Part shown: piece after piece, positions 54,826 to 63,997 of the stretch
How positions within the stretch are numbered: the first letter of the stretch is position 1
How the letters are laid out: every line of letters begins with the position of its first letter
Source: Martelella mediterranea
GTDB lineage: Bacteria > Pseudomonadota > Alphaproteobacteria > Rhizobiales > Rhizobiaceae
Assembly: GCF_004342225.1 (NCBI RefSeq)
Contig: NZ_SMAR01000013.1
Coordinates: 32,778 to 96,777, forward strand
DNA length: 64,000 nucleotides
Direction: 5' to 3'
Program-made: the position numbers and the translations under genes
The notes under the pieces: generated by a model
The model's input: the letters and a program-made list of their open reading frames with translations, nothing else
Told to the model about the DNA's origin: nothing
Databases searched by the model: none

Positions 54826-56181
54826 TTAAGCGTTTTTGGCCGCTTTCAGCGCAAGCGCTCGTGCCCGAATAAACTCCGCGCGATCTTCTTTGACCTCCTG
54901 ACGAGAGCGGCCAAGCGCGAGCGCGTTTTCGGGAACATCCTTCGTAATCACACTACCCGAACCGACATAGGATTTGCTGCCAATTCTGATCGGCGCAACC
55001 AGCGCGGAATTGGAGCCGATGAAAGCGTCTTCACCAATCTCCGTGCGGAATTTGTTCACACCATCATAGTTGCAGGTGATCGTACCGGCACCAATGTTCG
55101 TGCGAGCGCCGACAGATGCATCTCCGATATAAGTGAGGTGATTGACCTTTGCACCCGGCCCGATATCGCCATTCTTAACCTCACAGAAGTTACCAACCTT
55201 GGCACCGTCATGGAGTGTGGTGCCTGGTCTTAGACGTGCGAATGGCCCAATCTGGCTGCCGGCCTCTATGCTTGCGCCTTCGATGTCGCAAAATGAATGG
55301 ATCGTAACATCCCCGGCGATGGTAACGCCGGGACCGAAACGAACATTGGGCTCGATGATCGTATCAGGACCGATGGCCGTGTCGTGGGCGAGGAACACTG
55401 TCTCAGGCGCAATCATGGTGACGCCGGAGAGCATCAGCTCGTGGCGTTTTCTTTCCTGCCAGATTCGCTCCAGGACCGCGAGTTCTGCGCGGTTATTGCA
55501 GCCCAGTACTTCGTCAGCATCCGCCATAACGACACTGGCCTTCCCGCCTCTTGCCAGCGCAACCTCGACAACGTCTGTGAGATAGTACTCGCCCTTGGCG
55601 TTTTTATTATCGATGGCCTCGAGAAATTCCAGCGCGCGGCGACCATTGATCGCCATTAGTCCGCTATTGCAAAGCCTGACCTTTCGCTCTTCATCCGATG
55701 CGTCCTTTTCTTCGCGGATCGCTGTCAAAGCACCATCCAAGGTCAATAGCCGCCCATAGCCCTTCGGATTCTCAACCTCAAATCCGATCACGACAACGTC
55801 ATTTCCTTCTGCAAGCCCGGCCCGTGCCTTTGAAAGGGTTTCCTGTGTGATCAACGGCGTGTCGCCGTATGTCACGAGCAGATCATCATAGCCACGTTGC
55901 AGCGCTTCACGCGCTGCGAGCACGGCATGGGCCGTGCCGAGCCGTTCAGTCTGTTCAAAGGTTTCTAAAGAAATGCCGGGAAGTGCACAGGCCTTGGAAA
56001 CTTTATCGCCATCGCGACCAACCACAAGCGCAATATCATCTGCACCGCATTTCGATACTGCGCTTACAGCATGTGCCGCCATGGGAAGACCGCCAACAGC
56101 GTGCAGCATCTTTGTCTTTGCGGATTTCATCCGCGTGCCATCACCGGCAGCCAGAACAATGGCGAGTGCGCTGCGTTTCAT
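54826..56181 (-). CDS. glmU: Bifunctional GlmU (N-acetylglucosamine-1-phosphate uridyltransferase / acetyltransferase)
   Basis: GlmU turns glucosamine 1-phosphate into UDP-N-acetylglucosamine. The 451-residue protein has an N-terminal pyrophosphorylase domain with [19 protein letters not shown], and a C-terminal left-handed beta helix of hexapeptide repeats (from about residue 260) holding the acetyltransferase site [25 protein letters not shown] lies 6 nt before the ATG. glmU-glmS form an operon for UDP-GlcNAc synthesis. A promoter is expected in the 155-bp gap upstream. Confidence 0.97.
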   Translation of the reverse strand: MKRSALAIVLAAGDGTRMKSAKTKMLHAVGGLPMAAHAVSAVSKCGADDIALVVGRDGDKVSKACALPGISLETFEQTERLGTAHAVLAAREALQRGYDDLLVTYGDTPLITQETLSKARAGLAEGNDVVVIGFEVENPKGYGRLLTLDGALTAIREEKDASDEERKVRLCNSGLMAINGRRALEFLEAIDNKNAKGEYYLTDVVEVALARGGKASVVMADADEVLGCNNRAELAVLERIWQERKRHELMLSGVTMIAPETVFLAHDTAIGPDTIIEPNVRFGPGVTIAGDVTIHSFCDIEGASIEAGSQIGPFARLRPGTTLHDGAKVGNFCEVKNGDIGPGAKVNHLTYIGDASVGARTNIGAGTITCNYDGVNKFRTEIGEDAFIGSNSALVAPIRIGSKSYVGSGSVITKDVPENALALGRSRQEVKEDRAEFIRARALALKAAKNA

Positions 56182-56285
56182 ATTGCCTCCAACTGATATT
56201 TCCAGATCGCTTTTATCTGAATCGTGCCTGAGACCTATTCAAAAATTATGAATGAATTTCATCCGTCAGCGACGCCACAAACAAG

Positions 56286-56312
56286 AAAAGGCGCTCCTTT
56301 GAGGGAGCGCCC
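56286..56312 (-). terminator. Intrinsic terminator of the BMP transporter operon
   Basis: On the minus strand GGCGCTCC (56304-56311) pairs with GGAGCGCC (56290-56297) around a 6-nt loop, followed by TTTTC. It lies about 26 bp after the BMP gene stop. Confidence 0.88.
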
Positions 56313-56337
56313 CTTTAAATCGGTAATAACTGACGCT

Positions 56338-57417
56338 TTATTCAGACTGCGGCAGGGTGCCTTCAATGCCTTCAACCAGCACATCAAGGCCGAGAAGAGT
56401 GCCGTCGTCGGCGGTTTCACCTTCTGCCAGCCATACAGTTCCGTCCTGCAGCTTGACCGGGCCGGTGAATGGCTTCAGCTCACCGGATTTGATTTTTGCT
56501 TCGGTTTCTTCGGCGAGCTTTTTCACGTCGTCAGGCATGTTGGTGTATGGCGCCATCGTCAGGATGCCGTCTTTCAGGCCATCCCAGCTCTGCTCCGATT
56601 CCCACGTGCCATCCTGAAGCGCCTTGACCCGCTTGATATAGTAAGCGCCCCAGGTGTCGATGATGGATGTCAGCTGTGTTTCTGGTCCGGCTTCAATCAT
56701 ATCCGATGCCTGGCCAAAGGCCTTGATGCCGCGTTCTGCTGCAATCTGCATCGGCGCCGTTGTATCCGTGTGCTGCGCCAGAACATCGACGCCCTGGTCG
56801 ATCAGAGCTTTCGCGGCATCAGCTTCGCGGCCCGGATCGAACCATGTATTGGCCCAGACGAGCTTGGTCTTGAAGTCCGGATTAACCGATTGTGCGCCGA
56901 GCTGGAAAGCATCAACACCCATGACGACTTCAGGAATCGGAAATGAGCCGATATAGCCGCCGACACCGGTTTCGGAGATCGATGCTGCGATGACGCCGGA
57001 GATGTAACGACCTTCGTAGAAGCGGGAATTGTATGTCGCAACATTCGGAGCGGTCTTGTAACCGGTTGCGTGTTCAAACTTGACGTCGGGATACTTCGCA
57101 GCGACCTTGAGCGTTGGTTCCATGTAACCGAACGATGTTGTGAAAACAATGTCGCAGCCAGAACGGGCCATACGTTCGATGGCGCGTTCGGCATCCGGGC
57201 CTTCCGGAACATTTTCGATATAAGCGGTTTCAACGTCTAGCGTCTTTTCCAGCTCCTGACGGGAGAGATCATGGGCCTGTGTCCAGCCGCCATCGGTTGC
57301 AGAGCCGATATAGACGAAGCAGGCTTTCACATCGTCCACCTGCGCGCTTGCGGTCTGCGCCGAGAAGCCTGCAATCATGGCTGCCGAAGCAGCAAGAGCG
57401 AATTTTATTGATTTCAT
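56338..57417 (-). CDS. BMP-family substrate-binding protein (nucleoside/purine-type ABC importer)
   Basis: The 359-residue protein has a signal peptide (about residues 1-25, ending ASA) and the BMP/Med fold: KACFVYIGSATDGGWTQAHD, CDIVFTTSFGYMEPTLKVA, KFEHATGYKTAPN and GQASDMIEAGPETQLTSIID. Characterised members bind nucleosides, purines or riboflavin. AGAGGTGA before the ATG is a strong ribosome-binding site. As the last gene of a four-gene operon (ATPase, two permeases, binding protein), it is expected to be the periplasmic receptor of one importer. Confidence 0.92.
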   Translation of the reverse strand: MKSIKFALAASAAMIAGFSAQTASAQVDDVKACFVYIGSATDGGWTQAHDLSRQELEKTLDVETAYIENVPEGPDAERAIERMARSGCDIVFTTSFGYMEPTLKVAAKYPDVKFEHATGYKTAPNVATYNSRFYEGRYISGVIAASISETGVGGYIGSFPIPEVVMGVDAFQLGAQSVNPDFKTKLVWANTWFDPGREADAAKALIDQGVDVLAQHTDTTAPMQIAAERGIKAFGQASDMIEAGPETQLTSIIDTWGAYYIKRVKALQDGTWESEQSWDGLKDGILTMAPYTNMPDDVKKLAEETEAKIKSGELKPFTGPVKLQDGTVWLAEGETADDGTLLGLDVLVEGIEGTLPQSE

Positions 57418-57457
57418 AGTTCACCTCTTTCGGTTTGAAGGAGCATTTAACACGATC

Positions 57458-58375
57458 TTAGCGGTCCGGTACAAACGGCTTTCCGAGTGCGGCCGGGGTG
57501 TTGATCAGGGTCATCCTCCGGTTTTGGGAGATGATGACCAGAACGATGACGGTTACGAGATAAGGCAGGGCTGAAAGAAACTGAGACGGTATCGCGATGC
57601 CGAAAGCCTGAGCGTGCAATTGCCCGATGGTGACGGCGCCAAAAAGATAGCCACCCAGGAGGACACCCCAGGGACGCCATGAGGCGAAAACCACCAGAGC
57701 CAGCGCAATCCAGCCGCGTCCTGCAGCCATGTTCTCGACCCATTGCGGGGTGTAGACCAGCGAAAGCTGCGCCCCTGCAAGGCCCGCGCAAGCACCACCA
57801 AACATCACAGCCATATACCGGATGCCAATGACGTTGATCCCAAGGGCGTGCGCCGATGCGTGATTGTCGCCAACAGCTCTCAAAACCAGCCCTTTTCGGG
57901 TTTTAAACAAAAACCATGATGTGCCTGCAACGATGAGGATCGACAGGTAAAAGAAGATGTCCTGATTAAAAAGCAGTGGGCCAATGAAAGGAATATCGGC
58001 AAGAACCGGAAATGATATGGCGGGCATTTTGATGCCGGCCTTGCCGACAAAACCTTCGCCGATCATAGCCGAAAGCCCCTGCCCCAGAATCGTCAGCGCC
58101 AGACCGGTCGCAACCTGATTGGCGACCAGTGACAATGTCAGAAAGCCGAAAAGAAGTGAGAACAGTGTGCCGGTTACCATCCCTGCCAGCATTCCGATAT
58201 AGGGCGAGCCGGTGGTCTGTGCGGCGACGAAAGCGCCGACAGCTCCCATGACCATCATCCCCTCAACACCAAGGTTCAAAACACCTGCGCGTTCAGCAAC
58301 CAGCTCGCCGATCGCAGCCAGAACAAGCGGTGTCGATGCGGTAACGACAGTGAGAAGTATTGCTTCGACGATCAT
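57458..58375 (-). CDS. ABC transporter permease, second subunit of BMP-type importer
   Basis: This 305-residue permease of the BPD_transp_2 (LivH/RbsC-like) fold has some eight or nine membrane segments and the family signatures GELVAERAGVLNLGVEGMM near the N-terminus and GWIALALVVFASWRPWGVL near the C-terminus. It overlaps the first permease gene by 4 bp (stop/start ATGA) and is followed by the binding-protein gene after 40 bp. The pairing of two unequal permeases with a BMP receptor is typical of nucleoside importers; the substrate is inferred from this family only. Confidence 0.91.
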   Translation of the reverse strand: MIVEAILLTVVTASTPLVLAAIGELVAERAGVLNLGVEGMMVMGAVGAFVAAQTTGSPYIGMLAGMVTGTLFSLLFGFLTLSLVANQVATGLALTILGQGLSAMIGEGFVGKAGIKMPAISFPVLADIPFIGPLLFNQDIFFYLSILIVAGTSWFLFKTRKGLVLRAVGDNHASAHALGINVIGIRYMAVMFGGACAGLAGAQLSLVYTPQWVENMAAGRGWIALALVVFASWRPWGVLLGGYLFGAVTIGQLHAQAFGIAIPSQFLSALPYLVTVIVLVIISQNRRMTLINTPAALGKPFVPDR

Positions 58376-59463
58376 GACGGCTGCTCCCCGGTTTTTGCAA
58401 CCCGGCCGAAGATAAGCCGCACCTTATAGAGAATGAGTGTGTCGCACGAGAGAACGAAAAACAGCAGCATGCCCTGAAACACACGCGTTACCTTGTCTGA
58501 AACGCCGATCGTGAACTGAACTCCTTCGCCACCGATATAGGTCAGAGCCAGCACCAGCCCGGCAACAATCGCGCCCAGAGGATTGAGCCGCCCAAGGAAG
58601 GCAACGATGATCGCGGTAAATCCGTAGCCAGGCGAAATGGTCGGCTGAACATAACCGATCGCACCGGAGATTTCGATGATGCCCGCAAGCCCTGCAAGCC
58701 CCCCGGAAAGAAGAAAGCCGAACCATATCATACGACGCGACGAAAAGCCTGCAAAACGCCCCGCGCGTTCTGACTGTCCGATGACATTGACCTCAAAGCC
58801 CTTGAGCGTGAACCGCATCATGAACCAGACGGCAAGAGCCGCCAGTATGGCCAGCGCGAAACCGTAATGCGCCCTCCCGGAAGCGAACATTTCAGGGAGA
58901 ATGGCAGAATCGACAAACTCGCGCGACTGCGGAAAGTTGAAGCCGTCAGGATTGCGCCATGCGCCTCGCACCAGCCAATCGAGGAAAAGCTGGGCGACAT
59001 AGACAAGCATCAGCGATGTCAGGATTTCGTTGGTATTAAAGTAGTTTTTCAGCAGAGCGGGAATACCGGCATAAAGCGCACCACCGACCGCGCCCATGAT
59101 CAACATGATCGGCAGAAGAAGCGGCGAAGACCATTCGTAAAAATAGATCGGGACAATTGAACCGACGATTGCGCCGACTGTGAACTGGCCTTCTGCACCA
59201 ATGTTCCAGATATTCGAACGATAGCAGACCGTCAGGCCTACCGCGATCATGATCAAGGGTGTAGCCTTGATCATCAGCTCATGCAAAGACCAGACATCAA
59301 AAAGCGGTTCGATAAAAAAACGGTAGAGCGCTTCAACCGGATCCTTGCCGAGCAAGGCAAACATCACTGCGCCAAAGATCACTGTGAGTGCAAGGGCAAT
59401 AACCGGCGAGAAAATGGAAAATAAAGCGGAGCGATCGGAACGTCTCTCTAGTTCAATGCGCAT
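58372..59463 (-). CDS. ABC transporter permease, first subunit of BMP-type importer
   Basis: The 363-residue permease has about ten membrane segments and family motifs NIWNIGAEGQFTVGAIVG and NTNEILTSLMLVYVAQL, plus GFTAIIVAFLGRLNPLGAI. It resembles YufP-like subunits of nucleoside importers. I chose the ATG at 59463 because GGAG is 7 nt upstream and this gives an 11-bp overlap with the ATPase gene; the longer frame to 59490 adds nine residues with no family signal. Confidence 0.9.
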   Translation of the reverse strand: MRIELERRSDRSALFSIFSPVIALALTVIFGAVMFALLGKDPVEALYRFFIEPLFDVWSLHELMIKATPLIMIAVGLTVCYRSNIWNIGAEGQFTVGAIVGSIVPIYFYEWSSPLLLPIMLIMGAVGGALYAGIPALLKNYFNTNEILTSLMLVYVAQLFLDWLVRGAWRNPDGFNFPQSREFVDSAILPEMFASGRAHYGFALAILAALAVWFMMRFTLKGFEVNVIGQSERAGRFAGFSSRRMIWFGFLLSGGLAGLAGIIEISGAIGYVQPTISPGYGFTAIIVAFLGRLNPLGAIVAGLVLALTYIGGEGVQFTIGVSDKVTRVFQGMLLFFVLSCDTLILYKVRLIFGRVAKTGEQPS

Positions 59464-61027
59464 CAAGGGTCTCCACCTGGCCGTCTTCACCGTGAATCCC
59501 GCCCATCAGAAGGCCGATCCGTTCGCGCGTCATTGTTTCGGTTGGATGGCTCTCTGAGAGCTGCCCTTCAGAAATTACGGCGATGCGCGTGGCAATCTCG
59601 AAGATTTCGTCGAGGTCCTGGCTGATGACGAGAACAGCTGACCCGCTTTTGGCGAGGTCAACAATGGCTTGCCTGATATGAGCTGCAGCACCGGCATCGA
59701 CACCCCAGGTCGGTTGGTTCACCACCATGACTTTTGGCTTCCGGTCCAGCTCGCGACCGACAATGAACTTCTGCAGATTACCGCCCGATAGCGATCCGGC
59801 TGCAGGATTATCGCCACTCTTGCGCACATCCATGACATCCGAAATCAACCCTGTTCGGGCGCGGGCTGCTGCGCGTTTGATGACCCTTAGAGGGCCACCA
59901 GCGAGAAAAGTACCGGCTTCAGCTTGATTGCGCGCCAGAATAAGGTTTTCTGAAAGCGTCATGCCAATAACGGCTGCGTGCCCCTGGCGTTCTTCAGGCA
60001 CGAACGAAGCACCAAGTTTTCGCCTGAAATTAATACCCTTCACCCCGACCGGTGCACCATCGATCTGGATGACAATGTTTTCGCTGACAGGGTACTCACC
60101 CGAAATCGCATCGAACAGCTCCGACTGACCATTTCCTGCAACACCGGCAATCGCAAGGACCTCGCCTGCCCTGACCTGAAGATAGATATCATCCAGAGCT
60201 GTCGCGAATGGTGACGGTGCCGGAACGCTCAGTCCCTTCGTCTCGAGGAGAATGTTTCCGGCTTTTGCTGCCTCAGGCCGTCTGATTTCCGAGACTTCAC
60301 CACCAACCATCATGCGCGCAAGAGAAGAAGCCGTTTCCTGTCGCGGATCGCAGTCACCCGTGACCTTGCCATGGCGAAGGACAGTCGCCTTGTCACAAAT
60401 GCGCTGAACTTCCTCCAGCCTGTGGGAGATATAAAGAACCGAACGCCCCTCGCTTTTAAGCTTTTCCAGCGTTTCAAACAACCGGTCAGCTTCCTGCGGC
60501 GTCAGGACTGACGTCGGTTCATCCAGAATGATGAGGTCCGGATTTTGCAAGAGCGCGCGCACGATTTCGATCCGCTGCCGCTCTCCCACAGAAAGATCCG
60601 CGACATGGGCGCGAGGGTCCAGTGGCAACCCATATTCCACTGAAAGCCGTCGCGCTTCTTCCGCAACTTTGTTCAGGGAGACACTCTGATCAAGAGAAAG
60701 AGCGATATTCTCGGCCACTGTGAGGGCTTCAAATAGCGAGAAGTGCTGAAATACCATGCCGATCCCGAGCTTTCGGGCAGCGGCAGGATCTGCAATGGTT
60801 TGCGGGCTGCCTTTCCAGACGATCTGACCGGCGGATGGCTCCAGAACGCCGAAAAGCATTTTGACGAGCGTTGACTTGCCCGCGCCATTCTCGCCAAGAA
60901 GGGCGTGGACTTCGCCCTTGCCGATCTCAAGGTCGATATGGTCACAGGCGGCGAAGCTGCCGAAATATTTCGTCAGTCCCCGAACCGACAGTAACGCATC
61001 ATGACCGCGTCCATGCGTTTCGTTCAC
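59453..61027 (-). CDS. Double-domain ABC ATPase of BMP-type importer (GTG start)
   Basis: This 524-residue protein has two fused ATPase domains as in RbsA/MglA-like importers. Domain one has Walker A GENGAGKSTLVKMLFG, signature LSVGERQRIEIVRAL and Walker B LIILDEPTSVLTPQEADRL. Domain two has the degenerate Walker A GVAGNGQSELFDAI and signature LSGGNLQKFIVGREL, so only the first site looks fully catalytic. It begins with GTG at 61027, preceded by GGAGGGG 7 nt upstream, which settles the start. It is the first gene of the four-gene importer operon; a perfect palindrome lies 57 bp upstream. Confidence 0.93.
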   Translation of the reverse strand: MNETHGRGHDALLSVRGLTKYFGSFAACDHIDLEIGKGEVHALLGENGAGKSTLVKMLFGVLEPSAGQIVWKGSPQTIADPAAARKLGIGMVFQHFSLFEALTVAENIALSLDQSVSLNKVAEEARRLSVEYGLPLDPRAHVADLSVGERQRIEIVRALLQNPDLIILDEPTSVLTPQEADRLFETLEKLKSEGRSVLYISHRLEEVQRICDKATVLRHGKVTGDCDPRQETASSLARMMVGGEVSEIRRPEAAKAGNILLETKGLSVPAPSPFATALDDIYLQVRAGEVLAIAGVAGNGQSELFDAISGEYPVSENIVIQIDGAPVGVKGINFRRKLGASFVPEERQGHAAVIGMTLSENLILARNQAEAGTFLAGGPLRVIKRAAARARTGLISDVMDVRKSGDNPAAGSLSGGNLQKFIVGRELDRKPKVMVVNQPTWGVDAGAAAHIRQAIVDLAKSGSAVLVISQDLDEIFEIATRIAVISEGQLSESHPTETMTRERIGLLMGGIHGEDGQVETLDAH

Positions 61028-61083
61028 CCGGCCCCTCCGGCTTAAAATCGCTGAAATCCGTCACGCTTGTGCTGGACGGCAGA

Positions 61084-61101
61084 AATCAGTCGCGACTGAT
61101 T
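61084..61101. promoter_or_regulatory. 18-bp perfect palindrome upstream of the BMP importer operon
   Basis: AATCAGTCGCGACTGATT is perfectly symmetrical with a central CG, like operators of LacI- or GntR-type dimers. It lies 57 bp upstream of the ATPase GTG start, in the expected promoter zone, and 114 bp after the pcs stop. No T-run follows on the minus strand, so it is not a good pcs terminator. Confidence 0.55.
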
Positions 61102-61214
61102 AAAAAATAGGTTTCCCCGCTTAATGCGCATAAATCAAGCATATTAGGCAGTCGTGACGCAATATTTTTTGACCAGATGGGCAAGGATTTGCACAGCTCC
61201 ATTCTAAAATGCCG

Positions 61215-61964
61215 TCAGTACTCACCCCGGTTTGCCGCCGCTTTTGCGCCAAGTGCCGGAAACAACTGCAAAAGTCCGCCAACGCAATAAAGATAGATCC
61301 CACTGAGAACAAAGATCGTCTCGACCCAGACCGGGGCCTCGAAAGAAACGATCAAAGCGTAAAAACCGGTAAGGCACCAAAGTGCGAAGATAATGAGGTT
61401 CAGGGGTCTCAGTCTTTTGACGCGCACAGGATGCAGGAAGTTCACCGGCAGGAATGTCAGGATTACAGAGACAATGACAATTGCCATTGCCAGAAGGCCG
61501 TGAGGCTGGATCACAAAGAAGCTGAAAATCACCATGTTCCAGACGACCGGAAATCCGGAGAAAAAATTTTCGTCAGTCTTCATGCCGCTGTCGGCGTAAT
61601 AGATCGCGCTGGAAATCACGATCAGCGCTGCTGCAATGAATGACCATGGTTCACCGATCATATGCGACTGGTAAAGCGCGAATGCGGGAAGCAGAACGTA
61701 GGTAACGTAGTCGATGATGTTGTCGAGCATGACGCCGGACCAACTGGGCAGCACCTCACTCACCTTGAGGCGTCTTGCAATCGGCCCGTCGATACCATCG
61801 ACAAGCAGGGCGGCACCCAGCCACCAGAACATGGTCACAAACCGGCCTTCTGCGGCCGCGACAACCCCCAGGAAGGCAAGGAATGACCCGGATGCCGTCA
61901 GAATATGAACCGAAAACGCCCGGATCTCGGCAAATGGCACTTTTCGTTCACTCAGAATTCGCAT
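61215..61964 (-). CDS. pcs: Phosphatidylcholine synthase
   Basis: Pcs condenses CDP-diacylglycerol with choline to form phosphatidylcholine in one step, a trait of rhizobia, Brucella and other host-associated bacteria. The 249-residue membrane protein has the CDP-alcohol phosphotransferase motif DGIDGPIARRLKV...G..LDNIID (residues about 57-87) and about seven hydrophobic segments. The spacing and the acidic residues of the motif are intact. The SD is AAAGG about 8 nt before the ATG. It diverges from the monooxygenase gene across about 180 bp. Confidence 0.93.
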   Translation of the reverse strand: MRILSERKVPFAEIRAFSVHILTASGSFLAFLGVVAAAEGRFVTMFWWLGAALLVDGIDGPIARRLKVSEVLPSWSGVMLDNIIDYVTYVLLPAFALYQSHMIGEPWSFIAAALIVISSAIYYADSGMKTDENFFSGFPVVWNMVIFSFFVIQPHGLLAMAIVIVSVILTFLPVNFLHPVRVKRLRPLNLIIFALWCLTGFYALIVSFEAPVWVETIFVLSGIYLYCVGGLLQLFPALGAKAAANRGEY

Positions 61965-62148
61965 GGCGACCTTTCTTGCGGCGGGACTGTTTCATCGCGT
62001 ATCCATCACCTTTTCATATACAACTACCATGCATCAGGACAGGGACCGAACGTATAGAAAAACGTGATTTTCCATAATTTTTCGCGGCATAAATTCATAT
62101 GCGGCACTATATAGGCGAGAAAGAAATACAGATTCTGAGGAAAGTGAG

Positions 62149-63333
62149 ATGCCGGAATTCGAAATCGCCGTTATCGGCGGAGGCCCCGCCGGAATGATCA
62201 CAGCGCTGGCATGCGCGCGCGCCAGTCGCTCTGTTGTGCTGATCGCGCCGGAACTGAAACGGCAAGACTATCGCACAACGGCACTGATGGATCAGTCGGT
62301 TGAGTTTCTGAAACGCCTCGGTGTGTGGGATGCAATCGCGCCTGATGCCGCCCCGCTCAGAACCATGCGAATCATCGACGGAACCGGCAGACTCGTTCGT
62401 GCACCGACGGCAAACTTCCGATCCGCAGAAATCGATCTCGACGCATTCGGCTATAATATCCCGAATTCTGTTCTCATCGAGAAACTGCAGCAGGCCGTCG
62501 GCAACGAACCCAACATCCGGCACCTTCAAAGTGCAGCCACAAACATCGAAACTTCCGACGAAAAGGTTCTCATAACAACTGAGGATGACGCCATAGTCGA
62601 GGCTAAGCTTGTTGTTGGCGCCGACGGAAGAAATTCGCTGGTGCGCAACGCTGCGGAGATCGGTGTCAAAAAATGGTCTTATCCGCAAACCGCAATGGTG
62701 CTGAACTTCTCGCATACCCTGCCGCATAACGATGTTTCCACTGAATTTCATACGCGTACAGGCCCGTTTACGCAGGTACCGCTTCCCGGCGGGAAACGTT
62801 CCAGCCTCGTTTGGGTGCTGGATCAGGGCACAGCCTCAAACCTTTCTGCGAAAAGCGTAGGAGAACTGAGTGTTGCTGTTGAACAGCGGATGCAATCGCT
62901 TCTCGGAGCTGTGACTGTCGAAGAGCCGGTGCAGACCTGGCCGCTTTCTTCCTTTGTTGCGCATCGTTTCGGCAAGGAGCGGATGGCGCTCGTTGGCGAG
63001 GCCGCGCACGGATTTCCACCCATCGGGGCGCAGGGGCTCAACCTCAGCCTTCGCGATATCATGCGACTTGCCCGTATGCTTGAGGGCATCAGCGGTAAGG
63101 CAATTTCAGCACGCAGCGGCGACAAGTATGACGTTATGCGTAAATCCGACGTATGGACGCGGACACTCAGTGTCGATTTGTTGAACCGCTCACTGCTGGC
63201 TGACTTTCTGCCGGCACAGCTTGGACGGGCTGCCGGGCTGCATCTGCTCTCGTCGTTGCCGCCTCTGCGCCAGTTTGCCATGCGCGAAGGCGTTCAGCCG
63301 CTGAAAGGCATCAAGGCGCTGCTCCCTCATTAA
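62149..63333 (+). CDS. FAD-dependent monooxygenase of the UbiH/COQ6 family
   Basis: This 394-residue flavoprotein has an N-terminal Rossmann motif IGGGPAGMITALACA, the DG motif GADGRNSLVR, and the GD-like FAD-ribityl motif ALVGEAAHGFPPIGAQGLNL. The family hydroxylates the ubiquinone ring, so ubiquinone synthesis is the likely role, although the exact position (UbiH, UbiF or UbiI-like) cannot be told. AGGAAAG lies about 6 nt before the ATG. It is monocistronic here and converges with the VOC gene, a hairpin (63356-63377) lying between them. Confidence 0.88.
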   Translation: MPEFEIAVIGGGPAGMITALACARASRSVVLIAPELKRQDYRTTALMDQSVEFLKRLGVWDAIAPDAAPLRTMRIIDGTGRLVRAPTANFRSAEIDLDAFGYNIPNSVLIEKLQQAVGNEPNIRHLQSAATNIETSDEKVLITTEDDAIVEAKLVVGADGRNSLVRNAAEIGVKKWSYPQTAMVLNFSHTLPHNDVSTEFHTRTGPFTQVPLPGGKRSSLVWVLDQGTASNLSAKSVGELSVAVEQRMQSLLGAVTVEEPVQTWPLSSFVAHRFGKERMALVGEAAHGFPPIGAQGLNLSLRDIMRLARMLEGISGKAISARSGDKYDVMRKSDVWTRTLSVDLLNRSLLADFLPAQLGRAAGLHLLSSLPPLRQFAMREGVQPLKGIKALLPH

Positions 63334-63355
63334 ACTTCGGTCCATGAGGGCAGAA

Positions 63356-63377
63356 GGCTGCGCTTTGCGGCGCAGCC
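63356..63377. terminator. Hairpin between the monooxygenase and VOC genes
   Basis: GGCTGCGC (63356-63363) and GCGCAGCC (63370-63377) form a perfect 8-bp stem with a 6-nt loop in the 68-bp convergent gap. A T-run is missing on both strands, so termination is only plausible. Confidence 0.45.
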
Positions 63378-63401
63378 ACGGCTGATGACGGCCTGTTTAA
63401 C

Positions 63402-63839
63402 CTAATCCGGCAGCTGCATTCGGCCCTCATCGTCAAGAGGCGCCAGCGGGTTAAAGGCCACTTCCCAGAGATGGCCATCAGGATCGGCGAAATAGCCGCT
63501 GTAACCGCCCCAGAACACTTTTTCGGCTTGCTTCGTAATCGTTGCACCGCAGGTTGCGGCAAAGGCCAGCATCTGATCGACCTCAGCTTCACTGCGAACG
63601 TTATGGGCCAGTGTTATGCCTGAAAATCCCTTCGGTCTTTCAGGTGCTCCTATCCCGGCGTCAGCAGCCAGTTCATCACGCGGAAACAGCCCCAGAACCA
63701 AACCGTCAAGAGCTATGAATGTGATTGCCTCTGACGATGCGGACGATCTCTTCCATCCGAGGCGCTCATAAAACGCTGTTGCCTCTTTCAGGTCGCTGAC
63801 CCCCAGCGTCACAAGATTGATACGTTTTTCGAATGGCAT
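63402..63839 (-). CDS. VOC/glyoxalase-like protein under probable SOS control
   Basis: This 145-residue protein has the vicinal oxygen chelate fold: INLVTLGVSDLKEATAFYER at the start (LVTLGV then LKEATAFYERLGW), and YSGYFADPDGHLWEVAFNP at the end, where His and Glu are typical metal ligands. Relatives include glyoxalases, bleomycin-binding proteins and fosfomycin-resistance enzymes; the substrate is unknown. I chose ATG 63839 (GAGGGA upstream), since the longer frame to 63902 would run over an SOS box. The LexA-type box at 63864-63878 lies 25 bp before the ATG, so it should be induced by DNA damage. Confidence 0.88.
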   Translation of the reverse strand: MPFEKRINLVTLGVSDLKEATAFYERLGWKRSSASSEAITFIALDGLVLGLFPRDELAADAGIGAPERPKGFSGITLAHNVRSEAEVDQMLAFAATCGATITKQAEKVFWGGYSGYFADPDGHLWEVAFNPLAPLDDEGRMQLPD

Positions 63840-63863
63840 TGGTGTCCCTCTTTCCTGATTTGT

Positions 63864-63878
63864 GTTCTTTATTTGTTC
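63864..63878 (-). promoter_or_regulatory. SOS (LexA) box before the VOC gene
   Basis: GTTCTTTATTTGTTC on the plus strand is a perfect GTTC-N7-GTTC LexA operator and is base-for-base identical to the one between ssb and uvrA. It lies 24 bp upstream of the VOC start, where bound LexA would block the promoter. Confidence 0.85.
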
Positions 63879-63997
63879 TTTTGAAGAGTAGACATAAATC
63901 AACTCAGTGTCTGTCCAAGAATGGCGCTGAAGCCCGGGGTTGAGTGAAGGGCGGCCATCAGATTCTTTGTATTCTGCAACAAATACGGAGATATCAG

